Made by a program: the position numbers and the translations under genes | The notes under the pieces: generated by a model | What the model was told of the DNA's origin: nothing | What the model saw: the letters and a program-made list of their open reading frames with translations, nothing else | Database searches by the model: none | Part shown: positions 25,503 to 34,003 of the stretch, piece after piece | Numbering within the stretch: position 1 is the stretch's first letter | Layout of the letters: each line of letters begins with the position of its first letter | Source of the DNA: Pseudomonas moraviensis | GTDB taxonomy: Bacteria > Pseudomonadota > Gammaproteobacteria > Pseudomonadales > Pseudomonadaceae | Assembly: GCF_900105805.1 (NCBI RefSeq) | Contig: NZ_LT629788.1 | Location: 3,472,001 to 3,536,000, forward strand | Direction: 5' to 3' | DNA length: 64,000 nt

Positions 25503-26561
25503 TTATGCGTTACCGGCCAATTTCATCCGCGCTGCCTGGGTGAAGTCCAGCATGCGCTTCAACGGGCGGATCGCCTGCGGGATCAGCGCCGGATCAACGA
25601 AGATCTCGTTCGTGCCTTCCTTCAGGCTCTTGAGCGTGCGCTCAAGGGTGTTCATGGCCATCCAGGGGCAATGCGCGCAACTGCGGCACGCCGCGCCGTT
25701 GCCGGCGGTAGGCGCCTCGATGAAGACCTTGTCCGGGCACAGCTGCTGCATCTTGTAGAAGATGCCGCGGTCGGTCGCCACGATGAAGGTCTTGTTCGGC
25801 AGGCTCTGTGCGGCTGCGATCAACTGACTGGTGGAACCGACGGCGTCGGCCAGCTCGATCACCGATGTCGGCGACTCCGGGTGAACCAGAATCGCCGCGT
25901 CCGGGTACAACGCCTTCATGTCTTCGAGCTGCTTGGACTTGAACTCTTCGTGAACGATGCAGGCACCGTCCCAAAGCAGCATGTCGGCGCCGGTCTTGCG
26001 CTGAATGTAAGTGCCCAGGTGCTTGTCCGGGCCCCAGATGATCGTTTCGCCGTTGTCCATCAGGCTTTCGACGATTTCCAGTGCGCAGCTCGACGTCACC
26101 ACCCAGTCAGCCCGAGCCTTCACGGCGGCGGAGGTGTTTGCGTAAACCACCACGGTGCGCTCCGGATGCTGATCGCAGAACGCCGAGAACTCGTCGACCG
26201 GGCAACCCAGGTCCAGCGAGCAGGTCGCCTCCAGGGTCGGCATCAGCACGCGTTTTTCCGGGTTGAGAATTTTTGCCGTCTCGCCCATGAACTTCACGCC
26301 GGCGACCACCACGGTCTTGGCCGGGTGGGCGTTGCCGAAGCGGGCCATTTCCAGGGAATCGGAAACACAGCCGCCGGTTTCTTCGGCCAGGGCCTGAATC
26401 ACCGGATCGCAATAGAAGTGGGCCACTAGCACCGCGTCCTGAGCCTTGAGCTCGGCGGCGATGGCGGAACGGTAGTAGGCCTCTTCCTCTGCCGTCAGCG
26501 GTTTGGGCTGTTTGGCGTCGAGGTGGGCTTGAACCAGAAGGCGTTCGGAAATCTGCGTCAT
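25503..26561 (-). CDS. nadA: Quinolinate synthase
   Basis: Enzyme of 352 aa that condenses iminoaspartate and dihydroxyacetone phosphate to quinolinate in NAD synthesis. It uses an oxygen-sensitive [4Fe-4S] cluster whose ligands are expected in LEATCSLDLGCPVD, VVTSSCALEIV and CRSCAHCPWMAMNTL. HFYCDPVIQALAEETGG and KFMGETAKILNPEK are family blocks. Single gene, starting 271 bp from tRNA-Lys; the gap shows a CTGAC-N4-GTCAG palindrome but no site I can name. Confidence 0.97.
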   Translation of the reverse strand: MTQISERLLVQAHLDAKQPKPLTAEEEAYYRSAIAAELKAQDAVLVAHFYCDPVIQALAEETGGCVSDSLEMARFGNAHPAKTVVVAGVKFMGETAKILNPEKRVLMPTLEATCSLDLGCPVDEFSAFCDQHPERTVVVYANTSAAVKARADWVVTSSCALEIVESLMDNGETIIWGPDKHLGTYIQRKTGADMLLWDGACIVHEEFKSKQLEDMKALYPDAAILVHPESPTSVIELADAVGSTSQLIAAAQSLPNKTFIVATDRGIFYKMQQLCPDKVFIEAPTAGNGAACRSCAHCPWMAMNTLERTLKSLKEGTNEIFVDPALIPQAIRPLKRMLDFTQAARMKLAGNA

Positions 26562-26831
26562 GTTCGCAAGACCTGCAGGCGCATTCGCGCGAAAGTCGAG
26601 TATACACCCGGCTCCGGACCGCTAGAGGTACCGCCGGGAGAGTGAGTATCATCAGGCACGGACAGCGTTGAAGCTGCGCAAGGCTACAGAATATCCCGTT
26701 GATACAAAAGATGATTCTGACCTGTGTCAGGCACCGCGGCGCTGAAACACAAAGCAGCCGAATCGCAGGCAAAAAAAAACCCGGAAATCCTCACTTTCGT
26801 GGGCCTTCCGGATTTTCTAAACCGCCAAATA
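26562..26831. other. nadA upstream region and 3' side of tRNA-Lys
   Basis: A non-coding stretch containing the nadA promoter and the tRNA-Lys terminator. No integrase gene, tRNA fragment or att-like duplication of the tRNA 3' end is visible. Confidence 0.5.
26769..26816 (-). terminator. Terminator of tRNA-Lys
   Basis: On the minus strand, an imperfect stem AATCCGGAAGGCCCACG ... GTGAGGATTTCCGGG is followed by nine T residues, beginning about 15 bases after the tRNA CCA end. Confidence 0.85.
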
Positions 26832-26907
26832 TGGTGGGTCGTGTGGGATTCGAACCTACGACCAATTGGTTAAAAGCCAACTGCTCTACCAACTGAGCTA
26901 ACGACCC
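26832..26907 (-). tRNA. tRNA-Lys (anticodon TTT)
   Basis: A 76-nt tRNA gene on the minus strand with encoded CCA. Acceptor GGGTCGT pairs with ACGACCC; D arm TAGCTCAGTTGGTAGAGCA; anticodon loop CTTTTAA gives TTT; T arm GGTTCGAATCC. It follows queC on the same strand, as in other pseudomonads. In P. aeruginosa the corresponding tRNA-Lys is the attachment site of PAPI-1/pKLC102-type elements; here its 3' flank goes straight into nadA. Confidence 0.98.
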
Positions 26908-26924
26908 GCTGTGTGGTGGCGCGT

Positions 26925-26952
26925 ATAATACTGATTTTTAAGGACTATTCAA
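26925..26952 (-). promoter_or_regulatory. Promoter of tRNA-Lys
   Basis: The minus strand shows TTGAAT (26952-26947), a 16-bp spacer and TATTAT (26930-26925), followed by a short GC-rich stretch before the tRNA at 26907. It suggests that the tRNA does not depend on read-through from queC. Confidence 0.6.
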
Positions 26953-26969
26953 CACCTTTTTGAAAATAA

Positions 26970-27662
26970 TCAAAAATAAGGGGTTGGATCGTCCACACCA
27001 GCTGCCGCGAAGCCTTCTGCACGCAGGCGGCAGCTGTCGCATTTGCCGCACGCGCGCCCGTCATCGTCTGCCTGGTAGCAGGAAACCGTCAGGCCATAAT
27101 CCACGCCCAGCTTCACGCCGGCCTGGACGATCTGCGCCTTGCTCAGGTTCTGCAAAGGTGCCTGAATGCGGAAGCCGTTGCCCTCCACGCCCGCCTTGGT
27201 CGCCAGATTGGCCATGCGCTCGAACGACTCGATGAACTCGGGACGGCAATCCGGGTAGCCGGAATAATCCACCGCGTTGACGCCAATGAAGATGTCGCGG
27301 GCGCCGAGCACTTCCGCCCAACCCAATGCCAACGACAGGAACACGGTATTGCGTGCCGGCACGTAAGTCACCGGAATGCCTTCGCCCAGCTCCTCCGGGA
27401 TGTCGATACTGGTGTCGGTCAGGGCCGAACCGCCCATGCCATTGAGATTCAGGCCAATGACCTTGTGCTCGACCACGCCCAGATCACGAGCAACGCGGGC
27501 GGCGGCATGCAATTCGGCATGCGAGCGCTGACCGTAATCGAAACTCATGGTGTAGCAGGCGTAGCCTTCGGCGCGGGCCATCGCAACGACGGTGGCCGAG
27601 TCGAGGCCGCCTGACAGCAGGATGACCGCACGTTTTTCGGTAGTGTTCAGTTGCTCAGTCAT
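26970..27662 (-). CDS. queC: 7-cyano-7-deazaguanine synthase
   Basis: Enzyme of 230 aa that converts 7-carboxy-7-deazaguanine to preQ0 with ATP and ammonia, in queuosine synthesis. ATP-binding PP-loop motif SGGLDS near residue 17; zinc ligands in CYQADDDGRACGKCDSCRLR at the C-terminus. I set the start at ATG 27662 (MTEQLNTTEKRAV), one base after the queE stop codon, since the longer frame only overlaps queE. Immediate coupling to queE supports a shared pathway. Confidence 0.96.
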   Translation of the reverse strand: MTEQLNTTEKRAVILLSGGLDSATVVAMARAEGYACYTMSFDYGQRSHAELHAAARVARDLGVVEHKVIGLNLNGMGGSALTDTSIDIPEELGEGIPVTYVPARNTVFLSLALGWAEVLGARDIFIGVNAVDYSGYPDCRPEFIESFERMANLATKAGVEGNGFRIQAPLQNLSKAQIVQAGVKLGVDYGLTVSCYQADDDGRACGKCDSCRLRAEGFAAAGVDDPTPYF

Positions 27663-27663
27663 C

Positions 27664-28311
27664 TCAGCGCCCCGGTTCGTCGTTCCAAAGATATTTATGC
27701 AGCTGCAATTGCAGGCGTACCGGCAGATTGTCCGCCACCACCCAGTCTGCCAGCTCGCGAGCATTGAGGTCATGGTGGCTTGGAGAAAACAGCACTTCGC
27801 CGGCACGCTGGTCGAGACCGTACTGGATCAGCTTGGAGACCGCCCAGTCATAGTCCTCCCGCGAGCAGATGACAAACTTCACCTGATCGTTGCGGGTCAG
27901 CAGTTCGATGTTCTCGTAGCGGTTGCGATGCGCTTCTTTCGAGCCTGGGGTCTTCAGGTCAACCACGCGACTGACGCGTGAATCCACCGCCGAGACGTCG
28001 AGGGCGCCGCTGGTTTCCAGCGAAACCTCGTAGCCGGCATCACACAACCGTTCAAGCAAAGGAATAGCGTTTGGCTGAGCCAACGGCTCACCGCCGGTGA
28101 CACAGACGTAGCGCGGGCGAAGCCCGGCCACTTGCTCAAGGATGTCGTCGAGGGTGCGGACGGTGCCGCCACTGAACGCATAAGCGCTGTCGCAGTATTG
28201 GCAACGCAACGGGCAACCGGTCAGGCGCACGAAAACCGTGGGCAGCCCGGCAGTCCGAGTTTCCCCCTGCAACGAGTAGAAAACTTCGGTGATTCTCAAT
28301 GTGTCTTGCAT
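27664..28311 (-). CDS. queE: 7-carboxy-7-deazaguanine synthase (radical SAM)
   Basis: Radical SAM enzyme of 215 aa that contracts 6-carboxytetrahydropterin to the 7-deazaguanine ring. The cluster motif CxxxCxxC is TGCPLRCQYCDSAYA; SLQGETRTAGLPTVFVR and VTGGEPLAQ are further family blocks. ATG 28311 (MQDTLRITE) is preferred over a GTG three codons upstream. queC follows with one base between stop and start. It lies downstream of cpoB on the same strand after a terminator, so it may have its own promoter in the 160-bp gap. Confidence 0.95.
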   Translation of the reverse strand: MQDTLRITEVFYSLQGETRTAGLPTVFVRLTGCPLRCQYCDSAYAFSGGTVRTLDDILEQVAGLRPRYVCVTGGEPLAQPNAIPLLERLCDAGYEVSLETSGALDVSAVDSRVSRVVDLKTPGSKEAHRNRYENIELLTRNDQVKFVICSREDYDWAVSKLIQYGLDQRAGEVLFSPSHHDLNARELADWVVADNLPVRLQLQLHKYLWNDEPGR

Positions 28312-28429
28312 AGTCGCCACGGGCGTAACAGCTAAACAGGCTGTCCGCCTCCGTCAGGCACTTCAGGCAATCCCGCCAACGCGTAGACCGCAAGAAGCGT
28401 GTTTCAGAAAAAGGGCGTGAATTCTAACG

Positions 28430-28456
28430 AAAAAACCCGCGACAAGCGCGGGTTTC
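28430..28456 (-). terminator. Terminator after cpoB
   Basis: Minus-strand stem AACCCGCGCTTGTCGCGGGTT with a T run after it, 23 bp past the cpoB stop codon. It marks the end of the tol-pal transcript before queE. Confidence 0.9.
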
Positions 28457-28478
28457 TTCAAAACACGGATAAACAGGC

Positions 28479-29318
28479 TTACATGCGCTGCAGATCACGC
28501 TGGGCCAATTGCGCGGCGGACGTGCCCGGATATTGGGACACCACCTGCTGCAGAATGCCTTTGACCTTGTCGGTATGACCGAGGCGGCGTTCTACGTCAG
28601 CCAGTTTGTACAGCGAGTCCGGCACTTTGTTGTGCTTGGGATACAGCTGCGAAACCTTGGCAAAGGCCTGACCTGCACCTTGCAGATCACCCTTGGCCAG
28701 GTTCACTTCGCCCAACCAGTACTGAGCGTTGCCCGCGTACTGGCTGTTCGGATATTTGCGCAGGAAAGCCGCGAAGGCCTGGCTGGCCTTGTCGAAATCC
28801 TTGGCTTTGATCAGGTCGAAAGCGGCATCGTAATACAGCTTTTCCTTGGCCGGATCAGCCGGTTCGCTACCCGCAGCAGGGGCTTGGGCGGCCGCAGCAG
28901 CACCCGCGCCTGCGGCAGCACCGGCAGCAGCACTTGCATCGCCGCCGGTAGAAGAATTCTCGGGAGTCGCGGCTGGTGCAACGCCGGATCCTATGCGCCG
29001 ATCAAGATCCTGGTATCGCTCCAGGGATTCCTGCTTCATGCGCGCAACCTGATTCTGCAGTTCTTCGATCACGCCCTGTTGGCGCGAGATCTGATCCTGC
29101 ATCTGTTGCAATTGGTTGAACAGCATGCCTTGTGCCGAGGCAGGGGCCGAAGCCGCTCCCCCGGCATAGGCGCCGTTCGTACCGTAACCCGCAGGCGGAT
29201 AACTGCTCCCGCTATTGTTATAACCGGAGTTGTCATCGACCACAGGAACCGCAGCCCACGCCGCAAGCGGCGCGAGGCTGAGAGCCAGAACAGTTACAGC
29301 ACGACGGCACGTTCGCAT
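28479..29318 (-). CDS. cpoB: Cell division coordinator CpoB (Tol-Pal associated)
   Basis: Periplasmic protein of 279 aa. Signal peptide ~1-22 (ALSLAPLAAWA-A); coiled coil ~65-105 (QLQQMQDQISRQQGVIEELQ), which trimerises and binds TolA in E. coli; a low-complexity Ala/Gly linker ~115-150; and TPR repeats ~155-279 (AFDLIKAKDFDKASQAFAAF and following). The family links peptidoglycan synthesis with outer-membrane constriction at division. It ends the tol-pal operon six bases after pal. Confidence 0.96.
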   Translation of the reverse strand: MRTCRRAVTVLALSLAPLAAWAAVPVVDDNSGYNNSGSSYPPAGYGTNGAYAGGAASAPASAQGMLFNQLQQMQDQISRQQGVIEELQNQVARMKQESLERYQDLDRRIGSGVAPAATPENSSTGGDASAAAGAAAGAGAAAAAQAPAAGSEPADPAKEKLYYDAAFDLIKAKDFDKASQAFAAFLRKYPNSQYAGNAQYWLGEVNLAKGDLQGAGQAFAKVSQLYPKHNKVPDSLYKLADVERRLGHTDKVKGILQQVVSQYPGTSAAQLAQRDLQRM

Positions 29319-29324
29319 ATCGAA

Positions 29325-29822
29325 TTACTTACGCAGTTCGACGCGACGGTTCTGGGCCCAGGACTGCTCGTCGTTGCCGGTAGCAACTGGACGCTCTTCG
29401 CCGTAGGAAACCAGTTCCAGCTGAGCTGGGGAAACACCTTGCAGTACCAGGTAGCGCTGAACGGCTTTCGCACGACGCTCGCCCAGTGCCATGTTGTACT
29501 CACGAGTACCACGTTCGTCGGTGTTGCCTTCCAGAACAACGCGAGCGCCGTTTGCTTTCAGGTCTTTGGCGTGAACGTCCAGAGCGCGCATGGCTTCTGG
29601 CTTCAGGTCCGAGCTGTCGTATTCGAAGTAGAAGGTGGTGATTGCGCGCAGAGCAGCTTCTTCGCTCAGGGAGCCGTCAACGGCACCGGTGTTTGCGCCG
29701 TAACCAGCGTTTGGATCAACAGCGCCTTCGCCGGCGTTGTCGCCGCCTTTGGACGAGCAACCTACAGCTACAGCCATGGCCAGAGCCAGCGCAGCAAATT
29801 TACCAAACTTCAGCATTTCCAT
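29325..29822 (-). CDS. pal: Peptidoglycan-associated lipoprotein Pal (OprL)
   Basis: Outer-membrane lipoprotein of 165 aa. The lipobox is AVGC near residue 22, followed by a flexible linker and an OmpA-like peptidoglycan-binding domain (~60-165) with the diagnostic GNTDERGTREYNMALGERRA. It anchors the outer membrane to the cell wall and is recruited to the division site by TolB. GGAG-type ribosome site upstream. Between tolB and cpoB. Confidence 0.98.
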   Translation of the reverse strand: MEMLKFGKFAALALAMAVAVGCSSKGGDNAGEGAVDPNAGYGANTGAVDGSLSEEAALRAITTFYFEYDSSDLKPEAMRALDVHAKDLKANGARVVLEGNTDERGTREYNMALGERRAKAVQRYLVLQGVSPAQLELVSYGEERPVATGNDEQSWAQNRRVELRK

Positions 29823-29874
29823 CGTGAAACTCCTAATGAACCCCAGTGTGTTAAGTAAAACGTGTAGCGCCCGC

Positions 29875-31176
29875 TCACTTCAGGTAAGGGGACCAGGACG
29901 GTTCTCTGACTTCGCCTTGAGCGGTAGGAAGCGGGAGCCTCACGCGTCCATTAATGGACACGAGCATCAAGACTCCCCGGCCCTGTTGGCGGGTGGCGTA
30001 GATTACCATGGTGCCGTTGGGCGCAACAGTAGGTGACTCGTCCAGAGTGCTATCAGTGAGGATCTTTACACTACCCCGCTGCAGATCCTGAGCTGCCACC
30101 TTGAAATTGGTGAAGCCATCCTGACGATGGATCATCACCAAAGTCTTTTCATCAGCCGAAAGTTTCGGGTTGGCGTTGTAGTTGCCCACGAACGTCACAC
30201 GCTCGGCACCACCGCCACCGACGCTGGTTTTATAGATTTGCGGCTTGCCGCCACGGTCGGAGGTGAAGTAGATGGTCGAGCCATCCTTGCCCCAGAACGG
30301 TTCGGTATTGATGCCCTGACCATTGGTTACACGGCTGATCTGGCGCGAACCGAGGTTCATCACGTAGATGTCCGGGTTACCGTCTTTCGACAGAACGAAC
30401 GCCAGGCGATTGCCATCCGGCGACCAGGCTGGCGCGCCATTGAGGCCTTCGAAGTTGGTGATCTGCTCACGGCGACCGGTGTCGATGTTCTGCATGAAGA
30501 TGCGCGGACGCTTCTGCTCGAACGACACATAGGCGATACGTTTGCCGTCCGGTGCGAAACGTGGCGACAGGATCGGCTCACGGGATTGCAGCAGCGTCAC
30601 TGCACGAGCGCCGTCATAGTCGGAACGTTGCAGGGTGTAACGCGTGTTCTTCTCGGAGAAGCGCTCGGCGGTTACGTACAGCAGACGCGTCGAGAACGCG
30701 CCGTCGATGCCGGTCAGCTTCTGGAACGACTGATCGGAAATGAAGTGCGCCATGTCACGGATCTGGTCGGTAGTCCCGGAAACACTGCCGTCAGCCACTT
30801 TCTGTTCGGTGGCAACGTTGAACAGTGCCCACTGCACCTGCAGACGACCGCCCGCTGGAGCAATGCTGCCGACCATCACGTATTGAGCACCCAATGCCTT
30901 CCAGTCACGGAAGATGATTTCGCTCGGCTGGCTCGGCTGGCTGATCATGTTCTGCTTGGGGATCGGCGCGTAATAGCCAGAGTTGCGCAAATCGTTACCG
31001 ATAATTTCTGCCATGTCATCCGGCAGCACGGCACCGCCCTGCATGCCGAATGGAACGACGGCGATCGGCGTAGCCCGGTCAGTGCCACTGCTGATCAGGA
31101 TGTTCTTTTCGTCTGCTACCGCTATCCCTGCAAGGCAGCAGATAACGACCAGCATTGATCGAAGAATAGTTCTCAC
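29875..31176 (-). CDS. tolB: Tol-Pal system protein TolB
   Basis: Periplasmic protein of 433 aa. The start is GTG 31176, overlapping the tolA stop by 4 bases (GTGA), which implies translational coupling. Signal peptide ~1-21 (MLVVICCLAGIAVA); N-terminal alpha/beta domain ~25-155; then a six-bladed beta-propeller with repeats of the type PAWSPDGNRLAFVLSKDGNP and PILSPRFAPDGKRIAYVSFE that binds Pal. Length is normal. Confidence 0.98.
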   Translation of the reverse strand: MRTILRSMLVVICCLAGIAVADEKNILISSGTDRATPIAVVPFGMQGGAVLPDDMAEIIGNDLRNSGYYAPIPKQNMISQPSQPSEIIFRDWKALGAQYVMVGSIAPAGGRLQVQWALFNVATEQKVADGSVSGTTDQIRDMAHFISDQSFQKLTGIDGAFSTRLLYVTAERFSEKNTRYTLQRSDYDGARAVTLLQSREPILSPRFAPDGKRIAYVSFEQKRPRIFMQNIDTGRREQITNFEGLNGAPAWSPDGNRLAFVLSKDGNPDIYVMNLGSRQISRVTNGQGINTEPFWGKDGSTIYFTSDRGGKPQIYKTSVGGGGAERVTFVGNYNANPKLSADEKTLVMIHRQDGFTNFKVAAQDLQRGSVKILTDSTLDESPTVAPNGTMVIYATRQQGRGVLMLVSINGRVRLPLPTAQGEVREPSWSPYLK

Positions 31177-32249
31177 AAGCCTAAATCCTCAGGATTGAAT
31201 GTCATCTTGAATGAGCGATACGGAGCAAAATCAGCGGGGCTCAAGCCCTGCATTTCCGTCAATCGCCCGATATTCTTAACCGCGGCTACCGCAGAAGCGT
31301 CAAATGGAGCATCGCCGCTGGACTTTGTGACCGTAGCACCCGTTACGGTACCGTCCGGCAACATACTGATCCGAAGCTCCACTTTCATGCCTTTACGCGC
31401 CGAAGGTGGAAGATTCCAACCCTCCGAAACACGGAGCCTGATCAGGTCATCGAAATCACCCGCTACGCTGTCGCCGAGCTCGTCCGCCTTGGTCGCTGCC
31501 CGATCCGTCTTGTCCGAAAGCAACTCAGCCAACGCCTGAGCCTTTTTGTCTTCAGCCGACTTGCGAGCTGCATCCTGGGCCTTTTTCTTGGCAGCGTCAG
31601 CAGCAGCCTTTTTCTTCGCGTCTTCGGCGACTTTCTTCTTCGCCTCTTCAGCTTCAGCTTTCTTCTTGGCGTCTTCGGCGGCTTTCTTCTTCGCGTCTTC
31701 GACGATCTTCTTCTTGGCTTCTTCGGCAGCGGCTTTCTTGGCCTCTTCCTCAGCAGCTTTTTTCGCTTCGTCTTCGGCCTTCTTCTTGGCTATATCAGCC
31801 AATTGTTTCTCTTCGGCTTTTTTGGCTTCGGCTTTCTTCGCGTCATCGGCTTTTTTGGCTTCATCAGCCTTTTTCGCTTCGTCCGCTTTTTTCGCCTCGT
31901 CGGCCTTCTTCGCTTCCTCGGCCTTTTGAGCCGCTTCCTCTTTCTTTTGTTCCGCCGCTTTCACCGCTTCCTGCTCGATCTTTTTCTGTTCGAGCTGTTC
32001 GACTTCAGTCTGGCGCGCGGCAGTTTTCTTCGCCTCACCCGCAATCTTCTGATTGGTCTGGGTAGTCGCCGGACTTTTCGATTTCAGCTGGTACAGAGTC
32101 GCCTGGACGATCGGCTTGGCCGGCGGCAGTTCGGGCGTGAAGGCAAAACTGACGAACAGCATGCCGAATACCAGCACGTGCAGGACAATTGCCAGAACAC
32201 TAGGCCAGAAGTAGCTTTCCGAGGCGGACGGCTCTCGCTGTTGCTGCAT
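31173..32249 (-). CDS. tolA: Tol-Pal system protein TolA
   Basis: Inner-membrane anchored protein of 358 aa that spans the periplasm and is energised by TolQR. One membrane helix ~14-37; a long alanine/lysine/glutamate helical domain ~70-245 built of short repeats, including consecutive DEAKKA units; and a globular C-terminal domain ~250-358 (RVSEGWNLPPSARKGMKVEL) that contacts TolB, Pal and CpoB. The repeats make it prone to length variation between strains. The start overlaps the tolR stop by one base (TGATG). Confidence 0.97.
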   Translation of the reverse strand: MQQQREPSASESYFWPSVLAIVLHVLVFGMLFVSFAFTPELPPAKPIVQATLYQLKSKSPATTQTNQKIAGEAKKTAARQTEVEQLEQKKIEQEAVKAAEQKKEEAAQKAEEAKKADEAKKADEAKKADEAKKADDAKKAEAKKAEEKQLADIAKKKAEDEAKKAAEEEAKKAAAEEAKKKIVEDAKKKAAEDAKKKAEAEEAKKKVAEDAKKKAAADAAKKKAQDAARKSAEDKKAQALAELLSDKTDRAATKADELGDSVAGDFDDLIRLRVSEGWNLPPSARKGMKVELRISMLPDGTVTGATVTKSSGDAPFDASAVAAVKNIGRLTEMQGLSPADFAPYRSFKMTFNPEDLGL

Positions 32250-32710
32250 CAGGGGGCCTCGGTAATCAGACCAACGTTACCGACCCCGGCTTTCTGCAAC
32301 CCGCCCATGGCACCCATGACGGCGCCATAGTCGACAGTCTTGTCGCCACGAATGAACACCTGGGTGCGTTTGCCGCCTTCGGTGCCGACACGAATGATCT
32401 TGGTCACTGCGTCAGTCATCTGCGGCAGGGTCATGGCCCTGTCCTGTTGCTTCTCGGTGTCGACTTCGCTGCCAAGGTTCCAGTAGTAGGTCTTGTCAGC
32501 CTTGATCGAAATGGTCAGGACCTGGGTGTTGTTGTCCTGCGGCAAGGCTTCGCTGGAAACCTTGGGCAGATCAACTTTCACGCCCTGATTGAGCATCGGC
32601 GCGGTCACCATGAAGATGACCAGCAGCACCAACATCACGTCGATGTAGGGCACCACGTTCATCTCGGCGACCGGCTTGCGCTTTTTGCGAGCTCGAGCGA
32701 TTAAAGCCAT
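32249..32710 (-). CDS. tolR: Tol-Pal system protein TolR
   Basis: ExbD/TolR-family protein of 153 aa. A single membrane helix (~23-41) carries the essential proton-path aspartate, Asp24 in VVPYIDVMLVLLVIFM. The periplasmic domain follows with VFIRGDKTVDYGAVM. With TolQ it forms the proton-driven motor that energises TolA. 14 bp after tolQ. Confidence 0.98.
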   Translation of the reverse strand: MALIARARKKRKPVAEMNVVPYIDVMLVLLVIFMVTAPMLNQGVKVDLPKVSSEALPQDNNTQVLTISIKADKTYYWNLGSEVDTEKQQDRAMTLPQMTDAVTKIIRVGTEGGKRTQVFIRGDKTVDYGAVMGAMGGLQKAGVGNVGLITEAP

Positions 32711-32724
32711 CGGGAAATACCTGC

Positions 32725-33420
32725 TTATTCTTCGCTGGTGTGCACTTTGCGGTGCAGGATCGCCTGGAATTCATCGGCGAAGGTGTAGTAGCGGCCCAGC
32801 AAGGTTTCGCTGCGTGCAGCAAAACGGTTGTAAGCGATGACCGCCGGGATCGCAGCGAACAGGCCGATCGCCGTGGCGATCAGGGCTTCGGCGATACCCG
32901 GGGCAACGGTGGCAAGGGTCGCCTGCTGGGCGCTGGCCAGACCGCGGAAGGAGTTCATGATCCCCCAGACGGTACCGAACAGACCGATGTACGGGCTGAC
33001 CGAACCGACGGTGGCGAGAAACGGCAGGCTCTGCTCCAGCTTCTCTTCTTCACGGGAGATGGCCACGCGCATGGCACGAGCGACACCTTCCATCACGGCT
33101 TCAGGATCGACACCTGGCTGCTGACGCAGACGGGAGAACTCCTTGAAACCGGCACGGAAGATCTGCTCGACGCCCGAATCCGGATCGGGATTGCTGCCGG
33201 CCTGACGGTATAGTTTGGACAGATCGATACCCGACCAGAAGCGCTCTTCGAAGCTCTCCAGGGCGCGTCGACCGGCACGCAGCAAGTTGCTGCGCTGAAA
33301 GATCATGATCCATGAGGTCACCGATGCGGCCACCAGGGTCAACATTACCAACTGCACCACGATGCTGGCATTGCTGACCAGGCTCCACATGGAGGAATGG
33401 TCGACGACGTTAGCTTCCAC
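32725..33420 (-). CDS. tolQ: Tol-Pal system protein TolQ
   Basis: MotA/TolQ/ExbB-family proton channel subunit of 231 aa with three membrane helices (~15-38, ~135-158, ~168-195). LATVGSVSPYIGLFGTVWGI and APGIAEALIATAIGLFAAIP are the conserved channel segments. The start is GTG 33420 with AGGAG at good spacing; it overlaps the ybgC end by 11 bases. Confidence 0.97.
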   Translation of the reverse strand: MEANVVDHSSMWSLVSNASIVVQLVMLTLVAASVTSWIMIFQRSNLLRAGRRALESFEERFWSGIDLSKLYRQAGSNPDPDSGVEQIFRAGFKEFSRLRQQPGVDPEAVMEGVARAMRVAISREEEKLEQSLPFLATVGSVSPYIGLFGTVWGIMNSFRGLASAQQATLATVAPGIAEALIATAIGLFAAIPAVIAYNRFAARSETLLGRYYTFADEFQAILHRKVHTSEE

Positions 33421-33877
33421 GCTTTATCTCCTGCTCTGAGTGTGTACCCGGGCCGACCGCGTCGGCAAAGGCCGCACGCAGGTCTTCGGGAAGGGCCCGG
33501 GGTTTCAAACTGTCGGTGCGCACGCAGGCCACCAAAAACTGCCCTTCGCAGAGCAGCACATTATCCGTGGCCCGCCTGACCTGCTGTCTGAAGCGCAGGC
33601 TGGCACGGTTCAATTCGGTTACATCAGCGCTTACCAGCAGTTCGTCATCCAGTCGCGCCGGCGCGTGGTAGCGCGCTTCGCTGGAATGCACGACGAACAA
33701 CAGGTCCTCTCCGGCCAGCTGCGATTGGGCAAAGCCCAGTTCCCGTAGCCGTTCGGTTCGAGCCCGTTCCATAAACTTGAGGTAATTAACGTAATACACG
33801 ATGCCGCCCGCATCGGTGTCCTCGTAATAAACGCGACAACGATGTGCGAACGGCCCAAGCCCGTTTTGCGCGCGCAT
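33410..33877 (-). CDS. ybgC: Tol-Pal associated acyl-CoA thioesterase YbgC
   Basis: Hot-dog fold thioesterase of 155 aa, first gene of the tol operon. The active-site segment is RVYYEDTDAGGIVYYVNYLK, with the catalytic Asp in EDTDAGG. Family members hydrolyse short or acyl-ACP-linked thioesters and associate with phospholipid enzymes at the inner membrane; why they sit with tol genes is still not settled. ATG 33877. Confidence 0.96.
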   Translation of the reverse strand: MRAQNGLGPFAHRCRVYYEDTDAGGIVYYVNYLKFMERARTERLRELGFAQSQLAGEDLLFVVHSSEARYHAPARLDDELLVSADVTELNRASLRFRQQVRRATDNVLLCEGQFLVACVRTDSLKPRALPEDLRAAFADAVGPGTHSEQEIKRGS

Positions 33878-34003
33878 ACTCTAGTGCTTACTCCTCAGGT
33901 TGCCAATCCGGCAGACAACTGTTTTTCGTGGTTTCAAAGCTATAACGCAAAAGTACCGTCCTATGACCGTACAAACCCTGAATAAATCACCAACAAATGT
34001 GTA

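Noticed and set aside
26699..26896. A short plus-strand frame ending GRVGFEPTTNWLKANC
   Set aside because: This is the well-known false ORF produced by reading across the antisense of a tRNA gene.
28321..28478. preQ1 riboswitch before queE
   Set aside because: No recognisable preQ1 aptamer (conserved C-rich/A-rich pseudoknot elements) was found in the short gap; only the cpoB terminator is evident.
31195..32330. Ser/Ala/Phe-rich plus-strand frames opposite tolA
   Set aside because: They mirror the Ala/Lys/Glu repeats of TolA domain II and have no independent support.
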